Part shown: one piece after another, positions 42,085-51,046 of the stretch | Layout: the number at the start of each line of letters is the position of its first letter | Position numbering within the stretch: position 1 is the stretch's first letter | Assembly: GCF_032842345.1 (NCBI RefSeq) | Contig: NZ_WBKO01000001.1 | Span: forward strand, 1,178,001 to 1,242,000 | From: Methanoculleus caldifontis | GTDB taxonomy: Archaea > Halobacteriota > Methanomicrobia > Methanomicrobiales > Methanoculleaceae | Direction of reading: 5' to 3' | Length of the DNA stretch: 64,000 nt | Translations under genes and position numbers: made by a program | Notes under the pieces: generated by a model | What the model was told of the DNA's origin: nothing | Seen by the model: only the letters and a program-made list of their open reading frames with translations | Database searches by the model: none

Positions 42085-42105
42085 GAGATATATATTTATA
42101 CTCAT
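42085..42105 (+). promoter_or_regulatory. Candidate promoter of the PKD surface protein gene
   Basis: GTAAGAGATATATATTTATAC contains a clear TATA box; an expected start near 42120 leaves a leader of about 150 bases before the ATG at 42270. A second AT-rich island (TATATTTTATAATAA, about 42036-42050) lies upstream. No gene is visible in 41999-42269. Confidence 0.45.
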
Positions 42106-42269
42106 ATCCTCCCACCCACGAACCCTTTGCCTGGCGGGACCCGGTGATTCTCCGGCACCCTGCAGGACCTCAGTTTGCACGCCGGCGGGGAGGGGACACC
42201 GTCTCCATCCTGCCTGCGGGCACCATCGCGTGAGACGAAAGGGGGCGTTCTCATCGTGGTGATCGGAGA

Positions 42270-45200
42270 ATGGCTGAACACATAGCGCTGATGATAGTCT
42301 GCGCCGTCATCCTTGCCGGACTGCTGGCTCCGCCCGTTTTTGCGGCGCCTGTGGCTCCGGGGGAAACGATAGCCTTCTGCTCCGCCGGCGGATCGCAGGA
42401 GCATCCGGATATCGACGGCAGCATGGTCGTCTGGGAAGACGGCCGGAACGGGAAGTATATCTACTACTCTACTGCTCCCGGCGGGGGGGGCCAGAGGATC
42501 ACCGACGGCTACGCCCAACAGGGGTATCCATCCGTCTCGGGAGGCCGTATCGTCTGGCAGGACCGGCGGGACGGGGGCCTCGGGATATACATGTACTCGC
42601 CTTCCGGCGGCGAGAGGCGGATCGGCACCGGCACCGGCGACCGGTGGATGCCGGTTATCTATAACAACCATGTTGTCTGGTACGAGAACCGCGAGGGAGG
42701 TGTCGATATCTGCCTCTTCAACATCGGAACGGAAGAGGAGACCTATCTCGACTGCTCGCCGGTGACCGGGTGGAAGCCGGCACTCTCGGACAGATACGTC
42801 GTCTGGGAGGAGAGCACCGGGGGCGGCGACATCTGGACATACGATATCGCGACCGGGCAGAAGAGGCGGATAACCACGAACGGTGCGCGGCAGGCGTATC
42901 CTGCAATATCGGGAGGCCGGATCGTCTGGGAGGATTACCGGAACGGGCAGCCCGACATCTACCTGTACGATCTCGGCGGAGGCCGCGAGTACCGGATCAC
43001 CAGCGACCCCTCCGAGCAGGTCTCTCCAGCGATCGACGGGGATATCATCGCCTGGGAGGACAAGCGGGGCGGCCTCTGGGACATCTACATGCATGATCTC
43101 GACACCGGCGCCGAGATGTCGGTCTGCACCGCCACAAACGAGCAGCTCTTCCCCTCGGTCTCCGGGAGCAGGATCGTCTGGCAGGACAAGCGGAGCGGGG
43201 AGTGGAAGATCTACGCCTTCACCTACGCCGGCGGGAAGCCGCCGGAGGCGGAGTTCTCGGCGTCGCCGGCCGCCGGCACGGTCCCGCTCACCGTCCGGTT
43301 CACCGACCTCTCCGCCGGCGGCCCGGACGCCTGGGAGTGGGAGTTCGGCGACGGTGAGACTTCGACGGAGCAGAACCCGGTCCACATCTACGAGAGCCCC
43401 GGCGAGTACACGGTCTTCCTCCAGGCGAGCAACCGGTTCGGGTCCGACACCGTCACAAAGACCGACCTCATCCGTGCGGAGTTGCCCAGGCCGCCTGAGG
43501 CCGCCTTCTCCGCCTCGCCGGTATCGGGCGGCGCGCCCCTTGCCGTACAGTTCAAAGACGAATCAAAGAACGGCCCCACCGCCTGGTTCTGGGACTTCGG
43601 GGACGGGAACCGCTCTACCCAGCAGAACCCGAAGCACACCTACGTGACGGTCGGCACCTACAGCGTCAGCCTGACCGTTGAGAATGCGGCAGGCGACTCG
43701 AACGTCACGAGAGCCGCCTACGTCACGGTCGTCCGGCCTCCTGAGGCCTCGTTCGAGGCCGATGCCCGGAGCGGGATCGCACCGCTCACCGTCCGGTTCA
43801 CGGACACCTCGACCGGCGACGTCACGACACGGCTCTGGCGTTTCGGTGACGGCAGCTCCTCAAACGACCCAAATCCGGAGCATACCTACCCTGGTGCCGG
43901 GACCTACACCGTCTCGCTCGAGGTCGGGAACGCGGCGGGGAAGGACACCGAGACGAAGAACGATTACATCACCGTGATCGAGCAACCGGTCGCGGCATTC
44001 ACCGCGAACGCCCGGGAAGGAGTCGCCCCGCTCGCGGTCCGGTTCACGGATGCCTCGACCGGGGTTCCGGCATCCTGGTCCTGGAGTTTCGGGGACGGCG
44101 GGACCTCCACAGGCCGGAACCCGGAGCATACGTACGGGAGTCCCGGGACCTATACCGTCTCCCTGACAGTGAAAAACGATGCCGGTGAGAATACGACGAC
44201 GAAAGCCGGACACATAACGGTCTTTGAGCCCCTGGTCGCCGGTTTTGGGGCGAATGCCACGACGGGCAGAGTGCCGCTCACCGTCCGGTTCGCGGATGCC
44301 TCGACCGGCGATATCGAGACCTGGTCATGGCGTTTCGGGGACGGGGGTTCGTCGAACGAGCGAAACCCGACCCATACCTACGGGAGCGCGGGCATCTATA
44401 CCGTCACGCTCACCGTCGCGAACCGATTCGGTGAGGATCTCCGGGAGGTGGCGGGATACGTCACGGTCGCCGCGCCGCCGACGGCGGGGTTCTCCGCGAA
44501 CGTGACCGAAGGCAGGGCCCCGCTCGCGGTCCGGTTTACGGACTCCTCGACCGGGGCCCCGGTCTCGTGGTCGTGGGCCTTCGGTGACGGGGGATCGGCG
44601 ACGGCGGGGAGCCCCGTCCATGTCTACCGGGCGCCCGGGACCTACACCGTCATCCTGACCGTGAAGAACGATGCCGGGGAGGATACGGCGACCCGGACCG
44701 GTTACATCACCGTCCGCGAGCCGCTGGTCGCCGGGTTCACCGCGAACGCGACCGTCGGGGTCGCCCCGCTCGCGGTCCGGTTCACGAATGCCTCGACCGG
44801 GGGCCCGGCGTCGTGGTCCTGGGACTTCGGGGACGGCGAGACCTCCGCGGTGCCCGACCCGGTCCACGTATTCGCGAGACCCGGTACCTACACCGTCGGC
44901 CTGAAGGTCTCCGACGGCGGCGACCACGCTACAAAGTCCCTGCAGATCCGCGTCCTCGGCCCACCCACCGCAGGATTCAGTGCCGTATCCACCAACGGCA
45001 CTGCCCCCCTCGCGGTTACGTTCACCGATGCCTCCACCGGAGACCCGTCCGCCTGGCTCTGGAGTTTCGGTGACGGGGGGACCTCGGCCGACCGCCATCC
45101 CACGCACACCTACGCTGCCGCCGGGAATTACACCGTCAACCTGACGGTGGAGAACGCTGCCGGGAAGGATACCGTGATGAAGACCCGGTACATCTCCGTC

Positions 45201-45992
45201 CACCCCGCACCGGCAACCGCGATACCGACCCAGCCGCCGGCCAGTGGGGGAGGGGGAGGAGGAGGAGGCGGTGGCGGTGGCGGCGGCGGCTGGAACCCGG
45301 CCTGGAACACGCCGACACTCACTCCGACCGCCACGCCGACAGTGACCCCCACCGCGAACGCGACGCCGACCCCTCTTCCTGGAGCGGCCGGGCCGGGCCG
45401 GCTGCTTATCGGTGAGGCCGGCCTCGTGGAAGACCTCGTCCGGGTCGGCTCGTCCGACGGCATTGCGAGTCTCATCGTTGCCGGGGGTGTCAGAGCCGTC
45501 GACGCTGCCGGGAACCCGCTCCGTGCGGTGACCCTCGATGGGCTCGACCCCGTCGAGGTGCCCCCGGTGCCGGGAGTGGGGGCGTATGCCTTTGCCGGGT
45601 ATGCCTGCGCCGCCGGCCCGGAGGGAGCCACCTTCTCGCCGCCGGTGGCTCTGGCGTTCAACTTCACGGAGGAAGAGTGGCATACCGTCTACCGCGGCCA
45701 GGGCGGGCTTCTGGTGCAGTGGTATAACCGGTCGGCGGAGACCTGGGAGGAGGTCCCCACCGCCGTCCACCCCGAGACCCGGAGCGTCACGGCCGAAGTT
45801 TCACACTTCAGCCTGTATGCGCTCTTCGCCGAGGTGCCCGGAGGAGGCGCGGCGCAGGTTGTCGGGCCGGATATCTCTCTCCCGGCGGAGGCCGGGAGCG
45901 ACTCTCCGTACGCGCACGTCGTTCCCGGCCTGATCGCCCTTGCCCTCGTGGGGGCGGGAGCGTTCTTCTACTACCGGCGAGGGGAGACCTGA
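42270..45992 (+). CDS. Large secreted surface protein: beta-propeller repeats, eight PKD domains, poly-Gly and Thr/Pro linker, C-terminal membrane anchor
   Basis: 1240 residues. Signal peptide at residues 1-25 (hydrophobic, ending VFAAP). Residues about 30-325 are TolB-like repeats with the recurrent IVWxDxRxG pattern. Residues about 325-985 are eight PKD domains, each with an APLxVxFTDxSTG...WxFGDGxxS pattern. A run of 15 Gly (about 992-1006) and a Thr/Pro-rich stretch follow, then a domain of about 200 residues and a terminal membrane helix with a Tyr-Tyr-Arg-Arg cytoplasmic end. Likely S-layer-associated or adhesive, on the outside of the cell. Function inferred from architecture. Confidence 0.88.
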   Translation: MAEHIALMIVCAVILAGLLAPPVFAAPVAPGETIAFCSAGGSQEHPDIDGSMVVWEDGRNGKYIYYSTAPGGGGQRITDGYAQQGYPSVSGGRIVWQDRRDGGLGIYMYSPSGGERRIGTGTGDRWMPVIYNNHVVWYENREGGVDICLFNIGTEEETYLDCSPVTGWKPALSDRYVVWEESTGGGDIWTYDIATGQKRRITTNGARQAYPAISGGRIVWEDYRNGQPDIYLYDLGGGREYRITSDPSEQVSPAIDGDIIAWEDKRGGLWDIYMHDLDTGAEMSVCTATNEQLFPSVSGSRIVWQDKRSGEWKIYAFTYAGGKPPEAEFSASPAAGTVPLTVRFTDLSAGGPDAWEWEFGDGETSTEQNPVHIYESPGEYTVFLQASNRFGSDTVTKTDLIRAELPRPPEAAFSASPVSGGAPLAVQFKDESKNGPTAWFWDFGDGNRSTQQNPKHTYVTVGTYSVSLTVENAAGDSNVTRAAYVTVVRPPEASFEADARSGIAPLTVRFTDTSTGDVTTRLWRFGDGSSSNDPNPEHTYPGAGTYTVSLEVGNAAGKDTETKNDYITVIEQPVAAFTANAREGVAPLAVRFTDASTGVPASWSWSFGDGGTSTGRNPEHTYGSPGTYTVSLTVKNDAGENTTTKAGHITVFEPLVAGFGANATTGRVPLTVRFADASTGDIETWSWRFGDGGSSNERNPTHTYGSAGIYTVTLTVANRFGEDLREVAGYVTVAAPPTAGFSANVTEGRAPLAVRFTDSSTGAPVSWSWAFGDGGSATAGSPVHVYRAPGTYTVILTVKNDAGEDTATRTGYITVREPLVAGFTANATVGVAPLAVRFTNASTGGPASWSWDFGDGETSAVPDPVHVFARPGTYTVGLKVSDGGDHATKSLQIRVLGPPTAGFSAVSTNGTAPLAVTFTDASTGDPSAWLWSFGDGGTSADRHPTHTYAAAGNYTVNLTVENAAGKDTVMKTRYISVHPAPATAIPTQPPASGGGGGGGGGGGGGGGWNPAWNTPTLTPTATPTVTPTANATPTPLPGAAGPGRLLIGEAGLVEDLVRVGSSDGIASLIVAGGVRAVDAAGNPLRAVTLDGLDPVEVPPVPGVGAYAFAGYACAAGPEGATFSPPVALAFNFTEEEWHTVYRGQGGLLVQWYNRSAETWEEVPTAVHPETRSVTAEVSHFSLYALFAEVPGGGAAQVVGPDISLPAEAGSDSPYAHVVPGLIALALVGAGAFFYYRRGET

Positions 45993-46066
45993 GACTTCCC
46001 GAAAACGTGAACTGAGATGAGAATAGGGTAGAGGTCTGAGGGGGCCGGGGTCCGGCCCCTGGAGGA

Positions 46067-47281
46067 TCAGCCCCGCATCTTCCGTCCCGCGAGCAGGAGA
46101 AGGAGCGCCGCTCCGGCAACGATCGCACCGAATCCCGGTGCTGCCTGCGTGGGTTCCCCGGCATCCTCAAGGCCGGTCAGCCAGGCGGCGCTGGTCGTCG
46201 GCGAGAGGTACCGGACGCCCGCGAGGACGTAGCCGCCCGGCACACTCTCGGCCGTGTAGGCGCCGGCGGCCGGGAACGTCGTGTTCCACCGGACCGTCCC
46301 TTCCGGATCGGTCCCGAACGCGAAGGCTTCCCCGCTCCTGAGATCCGTGCCGGCGATCATGTAGCCTCCGGCGGGCCGCAGAGCGACGGCGTAGCCGGTG
46401 AGACCCTCCATGTTCCTGAGCCAGACCTCCTCGCCCTGCGAGTCGACGAGTCCGTACCAGTAGTTTCCTGAATACACGAACCCGCCCTCACCGGTCTCTG
46501 CGATATCGAGGACGACCGGGGCCTGATAGTTCCTGTGCCAGAGCGTGTTGCCGTCGGCGTCGAGGCGGAGGAGGAAGGCGTCCCCGATATCGTTGTTGAA
46601 GGGCGACGACGTGCCGCCGATGACGTATCCGCCGTCGGCGGTCACGATGCCGGCGTTTGCCGAGGTGCCGGGGAACGTCCGGTTCCAGACCGGCGCCCCG
46701 TCACCGTCGATCTTCGTGATGATCGCCGTCGTGTCGTTTTCCGCTCCGGGCGGGTTCCAGAGCCACCCGACGACGACGTAGCCGCCGTCGGCGGTCGGCC
46801 TGACTGCCGAGACCTTTTCGTTCGGCAGGACCTGCCGCCGGATCTCCTCTCCGGCGGCATCGGTCCAGATCAGGAACGAGGTGCCCTGGTAGGTGGAGAC
46901 TTCAGCGGTCCAGTCTCTCGAGACGTTGTAGGCACCGGCGATATAACCGCCATCGGGTCTCTCTGCAACCGAGGCCGCCGCCATGCCGGGGAACCTGCCG
47001 GCCCAGACCTCATTGCCCCGGCCGTCGGCCTTGACGAGCAGCAGGTCTTCCCTGCCCCCGTCGGCCCCGGCGAGGGTCGAGCCGAGAGCGATGTAGCCGC
47101 CGTCTGCGGTCGGTGCAACGGCATCGAACTTGCTGTTGTTCTCCGGCGAGAACGTCGCGTTCCAGGCGACCGTCGTGGCGGCTCCTGCTGTAGAGACAAC
47201 CGCGGCCGACAGGATCACCGCGATGAGCAGTGCCGCTGCGATCGACCCCGGCAGCCGGACGTATCGGTAACTTTTCGTCAT
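46067..47281 (-). CDS. Secreted repeat protein with PGF-CTERM-like sorting signal
   Basis: 404 residues from ATG 47281 (GTG 47293 possible). An N-terminal signal helix (AALLIAVILSAAVVSTAGA) is followed by repeated DGGYI(A/V)xGx blocks of about 45-50 residues, typical of outer-surface beta-propeller-type repeats with Asn-x-Thr/Ser sites. The C-terminus APGFGAIVAGAALLLLLAGR (then basic residues) is a PGF-CTERM signal cleaved by archaeosortase A. Convergent with the PKD protein gene; it lies next to a tnpB transposon that begins about 70 bases upstream of its start. Confidence 0.85.
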   Translation of the reverse strand: MTKSYRYVRLPGSIAAALLIAVILSAAVVSTAGAATTVAWNATFSPENNSKFDAVAPTADGGYIALGSTLAGADGGREDLLLVKADGRGNEVWAGRFPGMAAASVAERPDGGYIAGAYNVSRDWTAEVSTYQGTSFLIWTDAAGEEIRRQVLPNEKVSAVRPTADGGYVVVGWLWNPPGAENDTTAIITKIDGDGAPVWNRTFPGTSANAGIVTADGGYVIGGTSSPFNNDIGDAFLLRLDADGNTLWHRNYQAPVVLDIAETGEGGFVYSGNYWYGLVDSQGEEVWLRNMEGLTGYAVALRPAGGYMIAGTDLRSGEAFAFGTDPEGTVRWNTTFPAAGAYTAESVPGGYVLAGVRYLSPTTSAAWLTGLEDAGEPTQAAPGFGAIVAGAALLLLLAGRKMRG

Positions 47282-47356
47282 GGAATCGATCACTGGTGAG
47301 GTCCGGCATGCGAAAAACGTAGTGGTTCGTCATGGCTGTGGCGGCAATCCAGTGAA

Positions 47357-48544
47357 CTACCACGCCCTGAAGGGCGGGGCTTCCTGCTTCATGGACAACA
47401 CTTGCATCACAGGGATGTGATGTAGCGGTATTGTCTCCACCGGCTCGAAGGGCTGTTCCATCCCCACGCGGTGAATATTCACCGCAGCATTGTAATCTCG
47501 ATCAGCAACAAACCTACAGTATGGGCATTCGTGAACTCTCTCAGAGAGTGTTTTTTTCACGATGCTTCCGCAGTTTGCGCATATCTGTGATGTATTCCGG
47601 GGATCGACTTTGACAAATTTCGTACCAGCACTTTCAGCCTTGTACGCAAGGTAAGAATAGAATCGTCCCCATGAAGCATCATGGATACCCCTGTGTAGTC
47701 TCGGAGAGTTACCTTTCTCCTTCAGACCTTTGATATCCAGGTTTTCGACGCAGATCGTTGCATAGGTGTCAACGTACCGATGGGAGAGTTTATGCAGGAA
47801 ATCTTTTTTCTGGTTTGTGATATGATCATAGGCCTTCTCCAGCCTGCACTTTGCCTTCTTCCAGTTTTGCGAGAGCCGTTTCTTTCGGGCAATGCTCTGT
47901 TGCAACTTCTTGATCGTATACAGTGAACACTCATAGAACCGGGGATTCTCGACCATTGCACCGTCACTATCGACTGCAAAAAAGGTCAGACCGACATCAA
48001 TCCCAACAGACCTTCCTTCCCGTTTTGACCCGGTAAACTCTTGCTCTGCCTGAACGATCACAAACCATCGATCCCCGTGACGGGTGAGCAGGACGCCCTT
48101 CACCTTCCCGGTATACGGGCGGTGCATGGTGAACGGGATCGCTCCGATCTTCGAGAACGTGATCATACTGTGTTCCCGGTCGATCTTGAACCCGGACTGG
48201 TTGTAGTTGAGCGTCCGATACCGGAATGCGCTCTTGAACCGGAGTTTGCCGATCTTCCGTCCTCTCTTCTTCGACTGGGCGAGAGCAGCGATGTTGCCCC
48301 AGAGAGCATAGTTCACCATCTGGAGTACTTTGGAGTAAACGCCCTTTAGAGATGGATTCTCATCTTTCAGCGTGACAATCCGTGCCTGTGTTTCTCGCAT
48401 CGTCGGAGTGATCCTGTTCTCCCGAGCTGTGTTGCATTCTTCAAGAAGTGTGTTGTAGAGCCACCGACAGGTATCGAGCGCACTGTTCAGCCGTGTCTCA
48501 GTGGATGCGTCAGGATATGCCCGGTACTTGTAGGAGAGGAGCAT
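47357..48544 (-). CDS. tnpB: TnpB RNA-guided nuclease / OrfB family protein
   Basis: 395 residues, full length. RuvC-like active-site residues are visible: Asp in VGIDVGLTFFAV, Glu in CVENLDIKG and Asp in ADRDYNAAVNI. The zinc ribbon CANCG...CPYC lies between the last two. An N-terminal helical segment with RLNSALDTCRWLYN is typical. TnpB proteins cleave DNA guided by an RNA (omega RNA) from the right end of the transposon; here the final codons overlap that hairpin. All catalytic residues are present, so activity is plausible. Confidence 0.93.
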   Translation of the reverse strand: MLLSYKYRAYPDASTETRLNSALDTCRWLYNTLLEECNTARENRITPTMRETQARIVTLKDENPSLKGVYSKVLQMVNYALWGNIAALAQSKKRGRKIGKLRFKSAFRYRTLNYNQSGFKIDREHSMITFSKIGAIPFTMHRPYTGKVKGVLLTRHGDRWFVIVQAEQEFTGSKREGRSVGIDVGLTFFAVDSDGAMVENPRFYECSLYTIKKLQQSIARKKRLSQNWKKAKCRLEKAYDHITNQKKDFLHKLSHRYVDTYATICVENLDIKGLKEKGNSPRLHRGIHDASWGRFYSYLAYKAESAGTKFVKVDPRNTSQICANCGSIVKKTLSERVHECPYCRFVADRDYNAAVNIHRVGMEQPFEPVETIPLHHIPVMQVLSMKQEAPPFRAW

Positions 48545-48628
48545 CGACGCTGTAACTTCGTTGGATGGCGAGATAGACGTTATCCATGCGGGGTGAAAGT
48601 GAATTGGGAAGTGGACGCCGCTTCACGG

Positions 48629-48700
48629 CAAATTGAAAATTTGCCTGACAGGCACAACTTTCTGGGTTGTGCCGTGTCATCCCCGGCCTGAAGACCGGGG
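48629..48700. repeat. Array of four short hairpins upstream of tnpB
   Basis: Consecutive inverted repeats: CAAATT-GAA-AATTTG (48629-48643), TGCCTG-A-CAGGCA (48642-48654), CACAAC-N7-GTTGTG (48653-48671) and CCCCGG-N8-CCGGGG (48681-48700). The last resembles the right-end hairpin of the same element family in the same orientation. Confidence 0.7.
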
Positions 48701-48765
48701 ACTTCCCGCTCCGCCCCCTTCACCCCCGCAAGTTAAAGAGCGTGAACTCCCTATAGCTCTATCAC

Positions 48766-49776
48766 GTGTTGGCGACATTCGACGGAACCTGGGTGCGTCT
48801 CAAGAGTGAAGGGCGCACGTTCTACGAGCAGGGCGGCTACGGAAGGCCGGAGGGGACCGGTCTCCGCCTCTCTCCCGAAGAGGCGCTCTACCTCATGGAG
48901 CGTAACAAGATCGACGTCCGGGAGTTTGGCTTCGACACCCTGCTCGGCTTCTTTGCCGGCCAGCCGAACTTTGTCCGCAGGTACCTCGTCTACCGCGACA
49001 TCCGCGAGCGGGGATACGTGGTCCAGCCCGGCCCGCACGACTTCCGTGTCTTCCGCCGCGGCCACAAGCCCGGGGTCGGGAAGTCGCAGTACCTGATCCG
49101 GGTCCTCTCCGAGCGTGACCTCATCGACTACGACCAGTTGAGCCAGGACGTGCTTGCCGCGGCCAACATGCGCAAGCAGTACCTCCTTGCGGTCGTCGAC
49201 GACGAGGACGAGCTGACCTACTACGAGGTGCGGGTGCAGGACCTCCCCGGCGTCGGGGAGCCGGCGGAGTGCGGAACGCCCGTGCAGGCCTCTCTCTTCG
49301 GCACCTACGCGCTGGCGCACCTGCCTCCGGGAACCCCGCTCGAGGAGGACTGGTATGGGAAGCGGCTCGACTCCGAGCGGCTGCTCCTCCGCCCCGTCGA
49401 GTCGATCTACCTCATGCGCAAAAACTGCCTCTCGGTCGTGCGGGACGGGGAGTTGATGGCCGCGGAGCAGTTCCTCGATGCTGCAGCGGAGAAGGACGTC
49501 GAGATCCGCGAGAAAGAGCGGGTCTTCTCCGACCTCAGGGCGAAGGGCTACATCCCAAGGACGGGATACAAGTTCGGCCATCATTTCCGCGTCTACTCCG
49601 GGAAGAAGACCCACTCCGAGATGCTCGTCCATGCCGTTCCGTCGGGGACATCCACGCCGATGAGCGTCGTCTCCCGTTCGGTCAGGCTTGCCCACAGCGT
49701 CAAAAAGAAGATGTTGTTTGCCTGCATATACAATACCGATATCAGGTACGTCGAATTTGCCCGAATCAAACTGTGA
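48766..49776 (+). CDS. endA: tRNA-splicing endonuclease EndA, two-repeat form
   Basis: 336 residues from GTG 48766. The protein holds two endonuclease repeats, each with a RLSPEEALYLMERN or LLRPVESIYLMRKN segment, as in the homodimeric (alpha-prime2) archaeal enzyme. The C-terminal repeat keeps the catalytic Tyr (RTGYKFGHHF), His (KKTHSEMLVH) and Lys (AHSVKKKML); the N-terminal repeat lacks the full triad and is structural. It removes introns with bulge-helix-bulge motifs. No clear Shine-Dalgarno stands before the GTG, so a leaderless message is possible. It precedes trpS by 10 bases. Confidence 0.95.
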   Translation: MLATFDGTWVRLKSEGRTFYEQGGYGRPEGTGLRLSPEEALYLMERNKIDVREFGFDTLLGFFAGQPNFVRRYLVYRDIRERGYVVQPGPHDFRVFRRGHKPGVGKSQYLIRVLSERDLIDYDQLSQDVLAAANMRKQYLLAVVDDEDELTYYEVRVQDLPGVGEPAECGTPVQASLFGTYALAHLPPGTPLEEDWYGKRLDSERLLLRPVESIYLMRKNCLSVVRDGELMAAEQFLDAAAEKDVEIREKERVFSDLRAKGYIPRTGYKFGHHFRVYSGKKTHSEMLVHAVPSGTSTPMSVVSRSVRLAHSVKKKMLFACIYNTDIRYVEFARIKL

Positions 49777-49786
49777 GCGTCAATCC

Positions 49787-51043
49787 ATGCAATCCGGAAT
49801 GAACCCGTGGTCGAGTAATCAGACCGTCGATGTGGATCGACTCTTTGCCGAGTTCGGCATCGAGCCTGTCGGTGAGGTCGCGCGAAGGCTTCCCGAGGTA
49901 CCGCCGTTTATGCGCAGGGGTGTCGTCGTCGGACACCGGGACTACGGCCTGATCGTCGACGCCATCCGGAACCGTACCCCGTTTCACGTGCTGACCGGGT
50001 TCATGCCCTCAGGCCTCCCGCATCTGGGGCACCTGATGGTGATGAAGGAGGTCGTCTGGCATGTCCGGCAGGGCGGGAACGGTTATGTCGCCATCGCCGA
50101 CCGGGAGGCGCACGCGGTCCGCGGCATGTCGTGGGAGAAGTGCCGCGAGTACGGGAAGGAGTATCTCAAGGCTCTCTACGCCCTCGGGTTCGAGGGCACG
50201 ACCTACTACCAGAGCAAGAACGACCGCTTGAAAGACCTCGCGTTCGAGGCGTCCATCAAGGTGAACTTCTCGGATCTCGCGGCGATCTACGGATTCGGGC
50301 CCGAAACCTCGCTCTCCCACGCGATGAGCGTCGTCACCCAGGTGGCCGACATCCTCTACCCGCAGCTCGACGCCGGCCCGGCCCCCACGATCGTCCCGGT
50401 CGGCCTCGACCAGGACCCGCACATCCGGCTCACCCGCGACGTGGCCTACAAACTGAGAATGTTCACGGTCGAGGACCGCGGCGACCACATCAGCGTCCGG
50501 TCGAAGAACGCCCCCGAGGCGGCACTTGAGGCCGTGGCCCGTACATTCCGTGGCTCGAAGAAGTACGCGGGCCACGTGGACGTCACCGGCGTGGCGATGG
50601 GGCACGTCGAGGAGGCCGCGAGAAAGATCGAGATCGCCCACGGCGGGTTCGGGTTCTATCCTCCCTCGTCGACCTACCACATCTTCATGCAGGGTCTCCA
50701 GGGCGGGAAGATGTCAAGCAGCGTCCCCGAGAGTTCGTTCGGCTTCTACGAGCCCGAGAAGTCGGTCAAGAAGAAGGTCATGGGTGCGCTGACGGGCGGG
50801 CGGATGACGCTCGAGGAGCAGCGGCGCCTTGGGGGCGAACCCGACGTCTGTTCGGTCTACCTCTTAAACCTCTTCCACATGCTCGAGGACGACGTGGAAC
50901 TCGCCGACCTCGCGCGGCGGTGCGAGAGCGGGGAGCTCACCTGCGGGCAGTGCAAGAAAGAGACGTATGAGCGTGTCCAGGCGTTCCTTGTGGATCTGCG
51001 GGAGAAGATGGATGCGGTCGAGCACCTTGCAGAGGAGGTGTGA
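49787..51043 (+). CDS. trpS: Tryptophanyl-tRNA synthetase
   Basis: 418 residues from ATG 49787; ATG 49799 (starting MNPWSSNQTVD) would give 414 and is also plausible. Class I synthetase motifs are GLPHLGHL (HIGH) near residue 82 and GGKMSSS (KMSKS type) near residue 308. The domain order fits archaeal/eukaryotic-type TrpS. It lies in an endA-trpS-pheS-pheT operon, 10 bases after endA and 3 before pheS. Confidence 0.96.
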   Translation: MQSGMNPWSSNQTVDVDRLFAEFGIEPVGEVARRLPEVPPFMRRGVVVGHRDYGLIVDAIRNRTPFHVLTGFMPSGLPHLGHLMVMKEVVWHVRQGGNGYVAIADREAHAVRGMSWEKCREYGKEYLKALYALGFEGTTYYQSKNDRLKDLAFEASIKVNFSDLAAIYGFGPETSLSHAMSVVTQVADILYPQLDAGPAPTIVPVGLDQDPHIRLTRDVAYKLRMFTVEDRGDHISVRSKNAPEAALEAVARTFRGSKKYAGHVDVTGVAMGHVEEAARKIEIAHGGFGFYPPSSTYHIFMQGLQGGKMSSSVPESSFGFYEPEKSVKKKVMGALTGGRMTLEEQRRLGGEPDVCSVYLLNLFHMLEDDVELADLARRCESGELTCGQCKKETYERVQAFLVDLREKMDAVEHLAEEV

Positions 51044-51046
51044 AGA

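Larger units (their letters stand above)
47350..48700 (-). mobile_element. IS200/IS605-group (IS1341-type) element with tnpB only
   Basis: The element contains tnpB on the minus strand and no tnpA. The right end overlaps the last tnpB codons: CCCCGCCCTTCAGGGCG forms a hairpin, and the sequence then ends GTAGTTCAC (near 47352), a typical right-end pattern. On the other side (48629-48700) four consecutive hairpins occur, the last CCCCGG...CCGGGG. Boundaries are estimates. It sits between the PGF-CTERM gene and endA without interrupting either. Confidence 0.75.
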
